The notes beneath the pieces are model-generated. The model had not been told where the DNA came from. It ran no database searches and was given only the letters and a program-made list of their open reading frames with translations. The position numbers and the translations under genes were made by a program. This document shows positions 46,568 through 58,091 of a stretch of 64,000 nucleotides of DNA, one piece after another. The DNA is from Oxytricha trifallax (lineage: Eukaryota > Ciliophora > Spirotrichea > Sporadotrichida > Oxytrichidae), in NCBI GenBank assembly GCA_000711775.1, contig ARYC01000087.1, positions 1-64,000 of the forward strand. The letters run 5' to 3'. Numbering within the stretch: position 1 is the stretch's first letter; each line of letters opens with the position of its first letter.

Positions 46568-46631
46568 TTACTAAGACAAATAAAATATTGTAATATTATC
46601 AAAACATCAAGAAATTAATTAATGGTATAAA

Positions 46632-47713
46632 TCAATCGACTCTTTACCTTTTACTATCACTCTCGATTTGGTCTTAGTCTTCATTAACAACCTTATTATC
46701 ATCATCAGCTGTTTCATGTGATCTTTTTAATTGTTATCTCTAAGTTTCTATTGTTTGGTTATCCTAAGTTGTATCTAAATTATCTTCCTCCTATTCCTGC
46801 TAATGATCATTTTGAGTCTTACCATTCTCTTGCTACAGTTTATGTTCCTCATTCTATTTTTTAACATATTCTCTATGTTTCTTTCTCTCTTCTAACATAT
46901 TGAATCTTTCTTTATAACTTTCATACAACCCCGTTTCCTCAATCTCCAAGCATTTGCTCAATAGCTCATTTATTCTCTATTCTTCGGGGTACTTGCTCTC
47001 TTTCAAGCCATTGAATGCCTCAAGAGGAAGTTCATTGTAGAAGTGACATGACAAATAAAGCCAATAAATGCTTGCTACTGAGGTTTTAATTCCTTCGAAA
47101 TCCAAGGCTCTTGCTTAACTCACTTTCTTCATTTTAACAGGATTTGAAATGTAATCATCAACTAGAAAGATATAATCCTTAAATTCATTATTAAATACAA
47201 AATCAGATTCAAATTATGAATACAATTTGAATGCTTAGTACAATCCTGATCAATAGACTCTTAATAACCCAAACCGAATCTCTAAGACAGCATTCCTTCA
47301 TAAGATCTGTCAATCTCACTCTTTTTCACTATGTTTTATTTGTCATTCATAAAGAGTATATCAAATATGGCAACTTCATTTTTCTAAAAGATGTTAGTTC
47401 TCAAATCTCTAATAATAGGTTTAACACTTGAGTACCCTAAGCTATCAACTTCCTCATAAAATTTATTATGAATCTTCGTCAATAGTTTATAGTGATAGAC
47501 TAAAGAGAGGTCAAAGTCATATTTTACGCCTGATTATTGTATTATTTTATGGTAAGATTTCAATCTGTTTTGTGAGGTTTCCCAATAAAAATACTCTGGA
47601 ATTAGAATTAGGTTGTCAGACACCCTCCTGAGTTTATTACCATTTTAATCTTTAACTTCTTCTGTCCATACATCAGAGCGATCATCTATGATAATGAAAA
47701 TACTCTCATCTCC
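46632..47713 (-). CDS. FCP1: FCP1 3' MDS block, inverted (second half of the phosphatase plus BRCT)
   Basis: Starts at the same 12-base pointer (47713-47702) and reads IFIIIDDRSDVW, the second catalytic motif of the FCP fold, then LLTKIHNKFYEEVDSLG. A 29-nt intron (GTTTGGG...GATCAG) follows MLSQRF. Then a BRCT-like domain (YIFLVDDYISNPVKMKK, ASIYWLYLSCHFYNELPL) and a charged coiled tail end at TGA 46634-46632. Removing the intron gives exactly 347 codons, in phase with the 318 codons of the 5' block: 664 residues in all. DxDxT, DDR and BRCT in this order define FCP1. Confidence 0.92.
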
Positions 47714-47803
47714 TAAAAGTATAATTAAATCATTATTTTAAATTCGAGATTGCCTGACTAAATTTAATTACTAAATTCAGCAAAAGTTGTTAATATTTTA
47801 AAA

Positions 47804-49334
47804 TGGCATAAACACGTAAAAGTGCAAGCAATTAATCAAAAGATATTAAAAAAGTAATGACTTCAGACAAAACCCTGGCAGACTTGCAAGAGCGTTATAA
47901 CATGGATGCAGAGATTTGGTAGAACTCGAAGAGAGGATTCCCATTCAATATTCCACTTAACTTCGTAGTATTAAGCGCAATTTGTTCACCTTTCGCATTA
48001 TCAGTAATGCTCTTAGACTTTAGTGATAAGCATTTAAGAGATGTTATCGTCGTCACTTTGATACTATCAATTCTGGGGTACATAGTTGCACATGCAGCTA
48101 TTAAATAATTTAAAGGTAATATGGAGACTAAGGGACTGTTTGGAATAGATCTTAATAAAGCTGGTAAAAGAGAGGAGAAACCTAAAGTGTAAGCCAAAAC
48201 TTTTATCATATTAGAATATTCATTAATTTTACTCATTGTAGTCCAGAGGCATTAGGTTTGATAATTGGCATTATATTCTTAATGATCACGATTCATGAGC
48301 AACTTTTACTTCCGACCAATTATAAGAGAGTAAATTTTTAGTGATAAACTAAACACGTATTTATAGTTAGTAGAGTATAATGCAGGTCTTTTGTCTACAT
48401 GCATGGCTATACTTTTAGGATTCGCTGATGATGTTTTGGACTTGAAATGGAGACATAAACTCGTTGTCCCAACAATTGCTACTTTTCCTATTTTGGCTGC
48501 TTATAATGGATTAACTGTTGTAGTCTTGCCTAAAATACTTAGACCAGTAATGGGCAATACTTTAGACTTAGGTTATTTATATTATCTGTATATGAGTATG
48601 CTTGCTGTCTTTTGTAAACTTATAACATATTAACTCAACCATTTTAAATAAACTCTTAAGATTACTAATGCAATAAATATCTATGCTGGAATAAATGGAA
48701 TAGAAGTAGGTCAAAGCTTCATCATTGGATGCTTCATTTTCATTCATAATGTGATTGTAAGTTATTTTAACACTCTTAGTATAATCTATAGGAAATTTAT
48801 CTTCAACCAACACCTCAAAGCTATGATTAGCACATTTTCTCTATATCAGTGATTGTCCCATTCTTGTTCGTGACTCTAGCTCTTTTGCAGCATAACAAGT
48901 TCCCATCTAGAGTATTTGTTGGAGATACTTTCTGCTATTTCGCAGGCATGACTTTTGCAGTTGTTGGTAAAAAAAACATAAACTAACTACATTAAAAGTA
49001 TTTTGGGCCATTTCTCTAAGACAATGCTACTATTCTTTATACCTTAGATTTTCAATTTTATTCTGTCAGCTCCTTAAATCTTTGGATTTATACATTGCCC
49101 TCGTCACAGACTGCCCAAGTTTAATCATGAAACCTATAGAATGGAAGCAGTCCACAACCATTTCACTAATATTAATGCTTTCTTAAGAGTGTTTGGACCA
49201 ACCAATGAGCAACAAGCATGCAATTCCTTACTTATTGTCCAGGTAAGATATTTCTATCATAAATTGATCTTTAGATTTTATGCTGCACTTTTGGATTGTT
49301 CATAAGATATTTTGTAGCTAGTTTATTATTTTGA
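47804..49334 (+). CDS. ALG7: ALG7/DPAGT1: UDP-GlcNAc:dolichyl-phosphate GlcNAc-1-P transferase
   Basis: Catalyses the first step of dolichol-linked oligosaccharide synthesis at the ER. Family motifs: [36 protein letters not shown] ([20 protein letters not shown]), [17 protein letters not shown], and [20 protein letters not shown] followed by [20 protein letters not shown] and [10 protein letters not shown]. Multiple membrane spans. Introns at 48189-48241 and about 48328-48364, one after HNVI (35 nt) and one after LLIVQ. A 31-nt GTA-flanked gap lies before ILGHFS, and an unexplained 48-nt in-frame insert follows AVFC near 48617. TGA 49332-49334. Confidence 0.92.
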
Positions 49335-49422
49335 TTAAAAATGTATCATCAGAATATTCTTACTATTCTTATCTATAGGTAGATTTGTTATATATTTCAA
49401 TGCACAAAATAAGAATAATTTA

Positions 49423-51575
49423 TCATCTGATAAGATTTTCCTTGTCTAATAATTTAGCTAATCCATCTGATTCATTAGTCTCCGATACTTCCACAATTTT
49501 GCTGAATTCTAACTCATTGTTTTGCAACCTGAGAGTGATGTTTTTCTTAGGACTACTATTCCTTGAATCCATAATTCCATACTCCCTTTCAATATCATTT
49601 CTAGCAGTTGAATATGAAGTATCGCCAACGCTTTCTCCAATTAAATGGCTTTATAAGATTTGAAGTAAAGATTCTCTAGCCTATCTGCCTAAATTGTAAG
49701 TTCTACTGAAGTTCTAGCAGAGTAAAATAGGATCATCCCCGTGGTATATAGGGAGGTGAGCTACTCTTCCAGGAGATATAATGATCTCAATAATTATAAA
49801 TGGCTTTCTTAATTTTTATCTTCTATCTTGCTCTCTTTTATTAGTTTCAAATTCAAAAGGCTCTGAAACTGTTGGTTTACCTGAGTAATTTTTGACTTAT
49901 CCAAGGCTATAAAATTTATTTTAATTAATTAGTATACTTACTTAATAAAATCACTTAGTTTCTTAGCTTTTAAAACTTAGCCATCTTTCATTCGCTTAAC
50001 TATCTGATCAAAACCCTTTGGCTGTACTCTTTACACTCTTTGAGGATCATATTTTATTGAGCTATTTTTAATTAAAAGTAAAAATGTTATACCTAGATAT
50101 TTAAGGTTAAAAAGGGCATTCTTTCTTTCTCTTCTCAGACAACTCCCTCTTATAATTTTCCTTTAAATCTTCCTTTTGTATTTCCTTTCTGACTTTCAGC
50201 AAGTGCAACCTATCATGAGCAGAGGGAGTGACGCTTGAACTCTCATCATCATTATATTGTAGGAATACATTTGATTTTGGAAAATAAATTATAAATTAAT
50301 TAATTAATTAAATATTTAATTTGTGGCAGTTAACTTTCTGGAAACCTAGACAATATGGTACTTTTTCGATAAAGAATTAAAAATCAGCTGGATTTTACTA
50401 TTGGTGGTACCCCTCTATCGTATCGTAGAAGAGAGATAACTCGACTTTAATTTTGGCATCAAAATAAACTAAACAAATCACTCAGAATTGAAGTTCGTTT
50501 ATCTCGCTTCAGGAATGCGATAGAGGGGTACCACCAATAGTAAAATCCAGCTGATTTTTAATTCTTTATCGAAAAAGTACCATATTTTCTAGGTTTCCAG
50601 AAAGTTAACTGCCACAAATTAAATATTTAATTAATTAATTTATAATTTATTTTCCAAAATCAAATGTATTCCTACAATATACAGTCATCATGCGCTTAGA
50701 CTTTTTGTTGATATCAGGATGAAAACTAAACTTAGATTCCTCTTGCTTCTTCATTTTCTCAGAGTGCTACTTCTAATAGTCTGAATGCCTTTTACCCTAC
50801 TCAAAAAGAATGATGTTTCTATTTATATGTGATGAACTTCTTGAGTTACCGTAGTTTACTGAATTATTGTGGTAAATGCCTCTGTCTAAAACCTAACTGT
50901 TCCTTGTCAAGTTTTACTGATCAATGTTCTATATATGATTAGATTTCTTAGATGAAGGAATCTAAACAATTTCATCATAGTATGTTTGTTTAGAATCATC
51001 AGTAGATCCTTGAAAACCCAAAGCTAATAATTACTGCCTCGAAGGAGAAGTACGAGCATGATTGTAATTTTAGATTGAAAACACTTAAACTAGCTTCTCT
51101 TTGTAATCTTAATCCTAATTTGTAGTAAAGTTGTCTTAATTATCATCGAATAGCTATTAAGATTACTGCTGGTTACTAAAGTTTGAGAAGTTATTTTATT
51201 GAATGAAGGAATTGTTTTGTCTTGAGGAATTAGTATGAGAGGCATCTAAAGCATTTATTATTTTTCTTGAATCAAATCTTGAGCTTGGAGTGATGCAGTC
51301 GTCTTCATCAACTACTTCAGAGTTATAAAAGATTAAAATTCTCTTGATAGAAATTTAAATGCTTATACATCTTTGAATTCCTTAAGATTCTATGATGGAC
51401 TGTAAGAATTACTGCTTAGAAAATGGGTCCATTCTTCTCGACTTTGAATTAATTTTGGGTTAAAATACGCACTATTAATTGTCTTAAAATCTAGCAAATT
51501 TCTTATCATCAACAGCTCTGCTTTTTCTACTTGGACTTAATGACACTCTATTGCTTCTATATTATAAGATGGTTA
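49423..51575 (-). CDS. Long charged protein with repeated F-x-P-x-I motifs, interrupted by MITE M2
   Basis: Open frame from about 51575 (NRVSLSPSRKSRAVDDKKFA, VFQPKINSKSRRMDPF) through a Gln/Ser/Asn-rich middle. M2 is removed at TA between KKSKRMMTVY and NDDESSSVTPS. Then KECPFQPQIS, an intron, FDQIVKRMKDGQVLKAKK, a second intron, and GKPTVSEPFEFETNKREQDR, PGRVAHLPIYHGDDPILL, CQNFSRTYNLGRQARESLL to TGA 49425-49423. Repeated FxPxI motifs and a C-terminal GDDP/CQNF block are seen in ciliate cytoskeleton-type proteins; function unknown. No ATG is visible, so a 5' MDS is missing or the gene joins the next one upstream. Confidence 0.75.
50257..50677. mobile_element. MITE M2 acting as a TA IES
   Basis: 421 bp, same ends as M1, flanked by TA (50255-50256, 50678-50679). 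Arms contain TTAACTTTCTGGAAACCTAG and complement. Its deletion restores the frame MMTVYNDDESS in the host gene. Confidence 0.9.
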
Positions 51576-51832
51576 TTTAGTTTGTTAATTAATATTAACT
51601 ATAAACTATATAGATTATATGCATTTCAGAGTTTAAAAATAAGACAATATCAGAATTTGATAAAATTTCCATTCGATATCACTGCGATAGACTTTAATTA
51701 ATATCTTATTTTTTAGAAACAAATTTATATTTCCTAAAATTCTTTTTTTTATTAGATTGTTTTAAATAAAATTGTATGTAAGATAGATAGTATATCATTT
51801 TGATATAATATACATAAATTTAAAGTATATCT

Positions 51833-54734
51833 TCATACCCTCCAAAATTATAAGTTGGTCAAATGACTTATATTGTAGAAATTTGAGTTCATCTATCTGA
51901 AATCAGTAATTAGTCTTTTGTAAAAAAGAACCTGTTCGTCTCTAGATTGTATTAATTAATCTAGTATATCGTTAATTTAGAAGTTATTCTAATTAAGAAT
52001 ATTCTTGATAATTTTTCTCAGTTCAACTATCAAAGAAGCTTGCTGGTCAATAGAAGAATAAGGATCAAAGATTATCTTAAAAAACTGAAGAACAAATTCA
52101 AGCTCAACTTAGAAAGTTTGCTGTTAATTCATAGCATCGAATTTAAGATTTACGATTGCCCATACATGGTCAAGGAATTCAATTTCCTAATTCATTTTTT
52201 CTAGCTCTTTGTTGCTTAAGTTTTCAGGGATATCTTCATTAATATATTTAAAGATATTTGTGGCTACAAAGAACTCTTAAATCTATCTTTTGGATAAAAA
52301 TAACTCGTTTTAACTCTGCTTTCCATCGTGATATTATTTCCTCAAATTTTCCTCGAGTTGTTAAGGGGTTAAATTCTGAATTAATTCTTCATTTGAATCT
52401 GTATTTTGGAATACCTTCTTGCTCATATGCTTAAGAATTTGAAATAAGTCTTTTTCAAGCTTTTTTAATGCTAAGTTATGTGAATTTTTATTTGATTTCT
52501 GTATATTCATATCATCTTTAATTTTTCTCTCAAGTTCTTCTACAACTTTGCTATTCTTAATCTGTCTAACTAAATGTTCTTCATGTAGTTAGTTGGAGTA
52601 AGCACTGTTTGAAGTTGATCTACCACTCTATCTATTTTTCTATACTGAGTTGAAATCACTGTAAGCTCCATCATTAATATTTTGTCTTGATATTGACTAT
52701 TTAGAACTTTTCTTTTATTTTGACTTTTCACCACTTAGACTTTGATATGGCATTCTCTGACCAAGACCTTTTCTAACCATGTACTCATCAACATATTTCT
52801 CAAACTCTTGTTTGAATCTTAAGTCTTTAGCATGCATGTATAATCTATCATAGACAACGGAAAAATTCATATTTTAAGCATTCTTTTCGTTTTCGTTTTC
52901 TAGAATTTTTTCTATCGCAGGAATAAAAGCATTTAAATGATTTTTATCAGTATCTGCAGGGAAGTTTTATGAATATTCTTGGTAGCTTTAACTCTAGCTA
53001 TTTGTGTTATCTTAATTACTATTATAATTATGTTGGAGTAGCCGCATTCCTAATGCTAATTAATAGCTATGGTTAATATCTGTGATATCTTGCTCTTTTA
53101 TTATAAATGATTCCGCACTAGCTTAGTCCTGCTGTTAATCATCTGACCCAAGCAGTAAATTATTGAGAATTTGGCTTTAACTCTAATCGATCTGATCGAA
53201 GCTTTATTGATGTTCAGACATTTAAATTGGCTGTAGCTCCACAATCATACTTTGAGACTAGTCGTCTTGTTTATTTAAACTAGTGTAATCTTAAATGTCA
53301 AATGCTCTTGCGACACTCTGTTTCTTATTGAATTTATCGATTACAGAGAGTGATCTGAATTCTTCAGCATCGTCAATCACCACACTTTCATCGAAGTCTC
53401 TGTCTTAATTCAAACTTTCATATTATTAATTGATGATTTTAGTCTTCTGATTGAATTAGTGCTCAATGGAATTTATAACTCTGTCTTCATAAAGTGCTTA
53501 ATTATTAATGATTTGACTTTCAATTAGCATATCTGAAGTTTATTCTAAAAGCTTTGGATCTTTCTAAGGGTGATAGCATGATAACTTTTACTTTTTAGTT
53601 TTAATATCAGTTTGTGGAATTTAATTTTGAATTTGGCTTAAGGGCTCTTTCTACTGCTTTTCCTATTGCCCTAGAGTAAAGTAAGTTGCTTGGTTATGTT
53701 GTGAATTGTAATTCTAAATACTATTAATGTCTTCTCTATTTGAGAAATATTCAAAAAGGGGTTTAATTAAAATACAAGCATTTAGATAAAAAACATTTTT
53801 ATATTAATAAATAGTTTTTAGTCTATAAAAATATTCCTTATGAGAATCATTTTTCTTCACTTATTAAGCTTAATGTATGATCTGTCTCATAGGTATCATT
53901 GATGTCTCTTCCAAGTTTTCTGAATCATTAAGCATTGTTGATTGATTAATCATTTCATATACTTTCTTGCCTTTAGCTTCGACTTTACTAATTTTATTAT
54001 GATCGTCTCTTGGATTATTAATTTAGTATGGATCTGTTTACTTTTAGGGAGTCTGCAATTTTATATCAGAATTCAATAAAGTGTTGTCTTGGTCAAGGTT
54101 GAAGGATTTAGGCGTTTGGAAATAGCTATCTGTTTTCTCGTGGTCATCTTCATATGTAATGATATCTTTACTAAACATTAAGTAAAAACGGTATTAAACT
54201 ATTCTAATATAATAATGAGACGCTTAGTTTACCATATTAGTCGTAAGCATGAGTGGTGGAGGGCTTAGTCTAATTGTCATATTTTTAAAAAGCATTATTT
54301 GGCATTATGTCCACATATTGCTGTTACAATTACTGTTGCTTAAACCAATTCCCATGACAACCCTATTTATTGATGCTTTCGCTTCTCTATCTCTAATTTT
54401 GTTGCTGTTTATTTTCACTTTAATTACTATGAGTGTTGAATATATTATTCTTAGCGTGATTTATCATACTATTGACTTGCTTACTCAATGAATCTGTAAT
54501 GCTACTGTAGTTATTGACTATGAATGAATTGCTATTACTCCCATTTTACTTGCTAGATTTATAAGTATTTTAACCGTTTTTATCAACCTTATCATACTTT
54601 GCTAAGTTTAAATCTGAGTTTAGTTTGTTCTTTTAGCAAATGAAAGAATTACTGTGATTTCTTGTTTACTAGGAAGATTAGTATTTTGTGCTCGAATGAC
54701 TTTAAGGTCTTTCTTTTAGATTGTGAGACTACAT
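51833..54734 (-). CDS. Large Gln/Asn-rich coiled-coil protein, unidentified
   Basis: ATG at 54734 (MQSHNLKERPQSHSSTKYQS). A low-complexity N-terminus is rich in S, N, Q and K; an intron around 54180-54236 precedes KDIITYEDDHEKTDSYFQT. Another gap near 53840-53770 is followed by a ~560-codon run ending SHLTNLQFWRV and TGA 51835-51833. The ordered part (AIEKILENENEKNAQNMNFS, FEKYVDEYMVRKGLGQRMPY, KLEKDLFQILKHMSKK, FDPYSSIDQQASLIVELRK) is helical. No domain identified. Divergent from the next gene across 152 bp. Confidence 0.7.
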
Positions 54735-54886
54735 TAACAATAAGATAATTTATGTGAGTAAAATGGCTTCGTTAACGAATATTAATTATATTTTATTAAC
54801 AATATACTTCAATCACGCTTAAATCATTCTTGATGCTATATTGTTAGCATTTACTAATTGATTAATAAATATTAGATAATAATAAA

Positions 54887-55807
54887 ATGAGTGAGGAGAG
54901 CAGACCAGTATATAAGCCCCCAAGAACTTATGGATTGCCCCATGGATTGGAAAGAGACCCTGACGCCATAAACCAGATGCTATGGAAGAGAAAGATTTAC
55001 CGCAAGAGAGTGGAGAAGAACGAGAGTAAGAAATTAAAGAAGCAGTACATAAGAGAGAAGGAAAAAGACAACTCAGGAGTGTATGCACCCACTGAAGAAG
55101 CCAAGGAGATGATTGAAATGGACCCAAAGAAGCAAGAGTTCTATAAAATGCTATTCATGCAGAATGACAATGAAGCTGTAAGTGACAATAAAGACATGAA
55201 ATAATTGAAAGAGTTGAGAGAAGCTGATTAAGAACAGAAAGAGAGGAGATAGAGGAATAGAGACAACACGCAGAAAGGCAATTAAAAATAAAAGGAAACC
55301 AAATAAACCCAAAAACCCCCTCAAGATAATAAATAAATGGAAGCTAAGCCAGTGAAACCTGTAGATATTGACTAAAAAGAAAGAAGAAGGAGAAATAAAG
55401 AAAATAAAATGAAAGGATTAAGTGAAGCTAATAAGAGACAAAAAACAGATGTTAATGATATACAACCACAAAATACTTCTGCTAAACTTAATTAAAAAGT
55501 GCATTAATCAAATGATAATGATAGTGATGATCAGGAATCAAAGTCAAACAATCAAGTAAAGCGAGAGACCAAAGAGAAAAAGAAGAAGGAAACATTCAAT
55601 AAGGAACTTGATAGAATTCAAAAACTGAAGGAAGATCAACTGAAAAAGAAGGAAGAACTGGATAAAGCTAGACTCAAGAAAATCAAGGAAAAGTAGAAAT
55701 ATGCAAGGAAAATGAATTAGAAAACCAAGACTGGACAACCCCTAATGAAAAATTTTATTAGTCATTATCTCACTAAAGTTGAAAAGAAACACACCTCTAG
55801 TAGTTGA
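54887..55807 (+). CDS. Lysine-rich protein resembling rRNA-processing FYV7/CCDC59
   Basis: Intronless, 306 residues: MSEESRPVYKPPRTYGLPHG at the N-terminus, long Lys/Glu/Gln coiled-coil stretches, and the C-terminus KTKTGQPLMKNFISHYLTKV ending TGA 55805-55807. The basic coiled part followed by T-x-x-GQPxMK and a short helix resembles the end of FYV7-type 40S processing factors. This rests on a short motif in a low-complexity protein, so the name is tentative. A nucleolar or nucleic-acid-binding role would fit its charge. Confidence 0.7.
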
Positions 55808-55924
55808 TTAGGTGTATTTATTTATGTGGTCTATGGGTATATAAAGTCCACATTAATTAATTAAGAATCATTTTTTGTATATGGATTTCAAGAATGAATT
55901 ATATTGAAAAAGAACATTTTTGGA

Positions 55925-57375
55925 TATTTGAAAGTAGCTCCAGTCATTTTCACCACAATAACTTTATCAGCCATGGGAAGCATATTCATGATCATCTTAT
56001 GTGTAATATATCCCTTCTAAATAATAGAATTGGATCTCAAAGTTCCACAATTAAACAAACTGAAGTCAGTATCGTATTCTGTTCTTATGATATCTGCCAT
56101 AAAATTGCTTAGATTAGTTTCTTCAACTCTTAATTATTGAAACCTGCCTTCTAAGTCTACTTCAGTGTATCCACATGCTACATTTAAGTCACTGTTAAAC
56201 TTTTCTGAGTACTTAGCAACATGGAGTTCGATAAACCATAATTTTTAATAAACGAGTATGTTTGTATTTCGAGTACATGTTTATCAGGATCTGGAGCATA
56301 AAAGCCATTGATATTTACTCTCAAACATTAGAACATGATCTTTTTACTTTCAGAGTAAATTATTCTATGCTTATTGCCATCATCAAATTTATCTCTGGCT
56401 TAATTAAATTGCTCTAAGTCCACATCTAATGTAACTATCAAGTCGGAGAAATCCTCAAAATCAGTCCCACTTTTGAGAAAGAATACATCATTTACCATTT
56501 CTATGTGATATAAGTGATCATGACCTCCTAAAAGCATGTCAATCTCTCCAACTTCCTAAGCTAAAATTCTCTCATTTGGTATTCTCAAATGAGTTAAAGC
56601 AATGACTAAATCACAGTGATCCTCATTTCTCAGTTTATTTGAGAAAAACTTAGCGCATTCGATGTAGTCTTGGTATATAATATTTTCAGTAACAAGAATG
56701 GTAAATTAGTCTATAAATTCTTTCTCTGCTAAGCCAAACACGCCTATTTTCAAGCCTTAATGAGTAATAATCACATGATCTGCTACTCCTGCAGGAGGCT
56801 TTCCAGTAGCCTCATCTATCAAATTACTGTTTATCCATTTTGTAGGTGATGTCTTTTCAATTAGATCTTCTAATTTTTTTATGCCAAAGTCCTAAATACC
56901 AAATGTTTTAATATGGAGAGATTCATGTTTAAAAAGAATAAGACTAAAATGAATAATGCTTACGAAATCATGATTTCCTAGACATGCTATCTCTACACTC
57001 AATGAATTAAACACTTCCACCATTTATTCCCCTTTGTAAAATGTACTCACTAAAATTATAATAAAGTTACATCAATAAGTATATACAAGTAGATGGAGCA
57101 AAGAGATCTCCAGAGAAAAGAGTTAGTTTTTCCTTTGTGTTGTGCTACTTAAATGCAGAGACAAATCTTGCCGCATTTGATCCGATTTCACTAAATAATA
57201 TAGATCATTTAAGTTATAAGCAGAATAGCGACTACTTACCTATCCTCAATATTGTAAACATCATTGAAATGCAAAATATTTAAACCTATAATACTGTTAA
57301 TAGGAATAAGGAAGAGTTACCTCTAGGATTATTGGTTATATCTAATGAAGTTATATCTTTATGAGAAGCTTCCAT
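55925..57375 (-). CDS. 5'-nucleotidase-family phosphoesterase, main MDS block
   Basis: ATG at 57375 (MEASHKDITSLDITNNPR). After introns of 35 and ~50 nt come the metal-site motifs NILHFNDVYNIED, LFSGDLFAPS, CLGNHDF, ALTHLRIPNERI and GGHDHLYHI, typical of calcineurin-like 5'-nucleotidases. The substrate-binding C-terminal domain begins with ETNLSNFMADIIRTEY and FSLFNCGTLRS. The block ends VIVVKMTGATF at pointer CTTTCAAATA (55934-55925). Four small introns are visible plus one unresolved gap near IELHVAKYSEKF. Hydrolyses nucleotides or related phosphoesters; no signal peptide is evident. The last part of the gene lies inverted at 57459. Confidence 0.9.
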
Positions 57376-57458
57376 TTATTAAGATAAAATACTAAAAAAT
57401 CTGTAGATTTATTTTTAGTCTTTATTTTTATGGGTACTTACTGATTCTTATGATAAAG

Positions 57459-57946
57459 CTTTCAAATAAGCCCTTGAAAATGGAGTATCAGCTTATCCAA
57501 AGTTTGATGGAAGATTCCCAAGTGTCTCCGGGGTAAGATTTAGATTTGACCCAACTAAGGAGCCATACAACAGAATTAACTTAGAAGATATCGATACTGA
57601 GAGTGGAATGTTAGATCCAAGCAAGATTTATAAAGTGGCAATGAAAGGATTCATAGCCTAGGGAAAAGACGGCTACACAATGTTTATGAATGGAGGCATT
57701 ACTGAATACATCGTACCAGATGAGAACGCTCTGTTAATTTAAGATGTGATGTATCAGTTCTTTGAAAGTATGGAAAATGGCAAGACTCATCATGTGGTCA
57801 AAGATAGAATCAGAGCGGAGAGAATCAAGATATTTAACACCAGTTCTGACAATTTGACTGAAGATGGATTTGTGAAGATCAAGCCACTTAAAGACAATAG
57901 AATCATTAACTTATATCCAAAAGAGATAGATCAAATAAATGAGTGA
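57459..57946 (+). CDS. 5'-nucleotidase, C-terminal MDS block, inverted
   Basis: From pointer CTTTCAAATA (57459-57468) the frame reads KQALENGVSAYPKFDGRFPS, SGVRFRFDPTKEPYNRINLE and GFIAQGKDGYTMFMNGG, ending TGA 57944-57946. ALENGVS and GRFPSVSGVRFRFDP are the classical closing motifs of the 5'-nucleotidase C-terminal domain, exactly what the block at 55925-57375 lacks. It sits upstream of that block's start codon and on the other strand, so the gene is scrambled by inversion. Confidence 0.9.
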
Positions 57947-58091
57947 ACCAAATAATTAAAATCTTTATTTCAGTTTATCTTTAATTCATATACGTTTAAC
58001 ATGAAATCATAAAATGGTAACTGTGAGTAAAGATAGATTAAAAATTAGTTGACTATAAAGATATTATAATCATAACTAAAATAAATAAAAG

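Noticed and set aside
54249..54491. Hydrophobic 80-codon frame suggesting a membrane protein
   Set aside because: It is antisense to the Gln/Asn-rich N-terminus of the gene at 51833-54734; poly-Gln codons read backward give Leu/Ile/Val runs.
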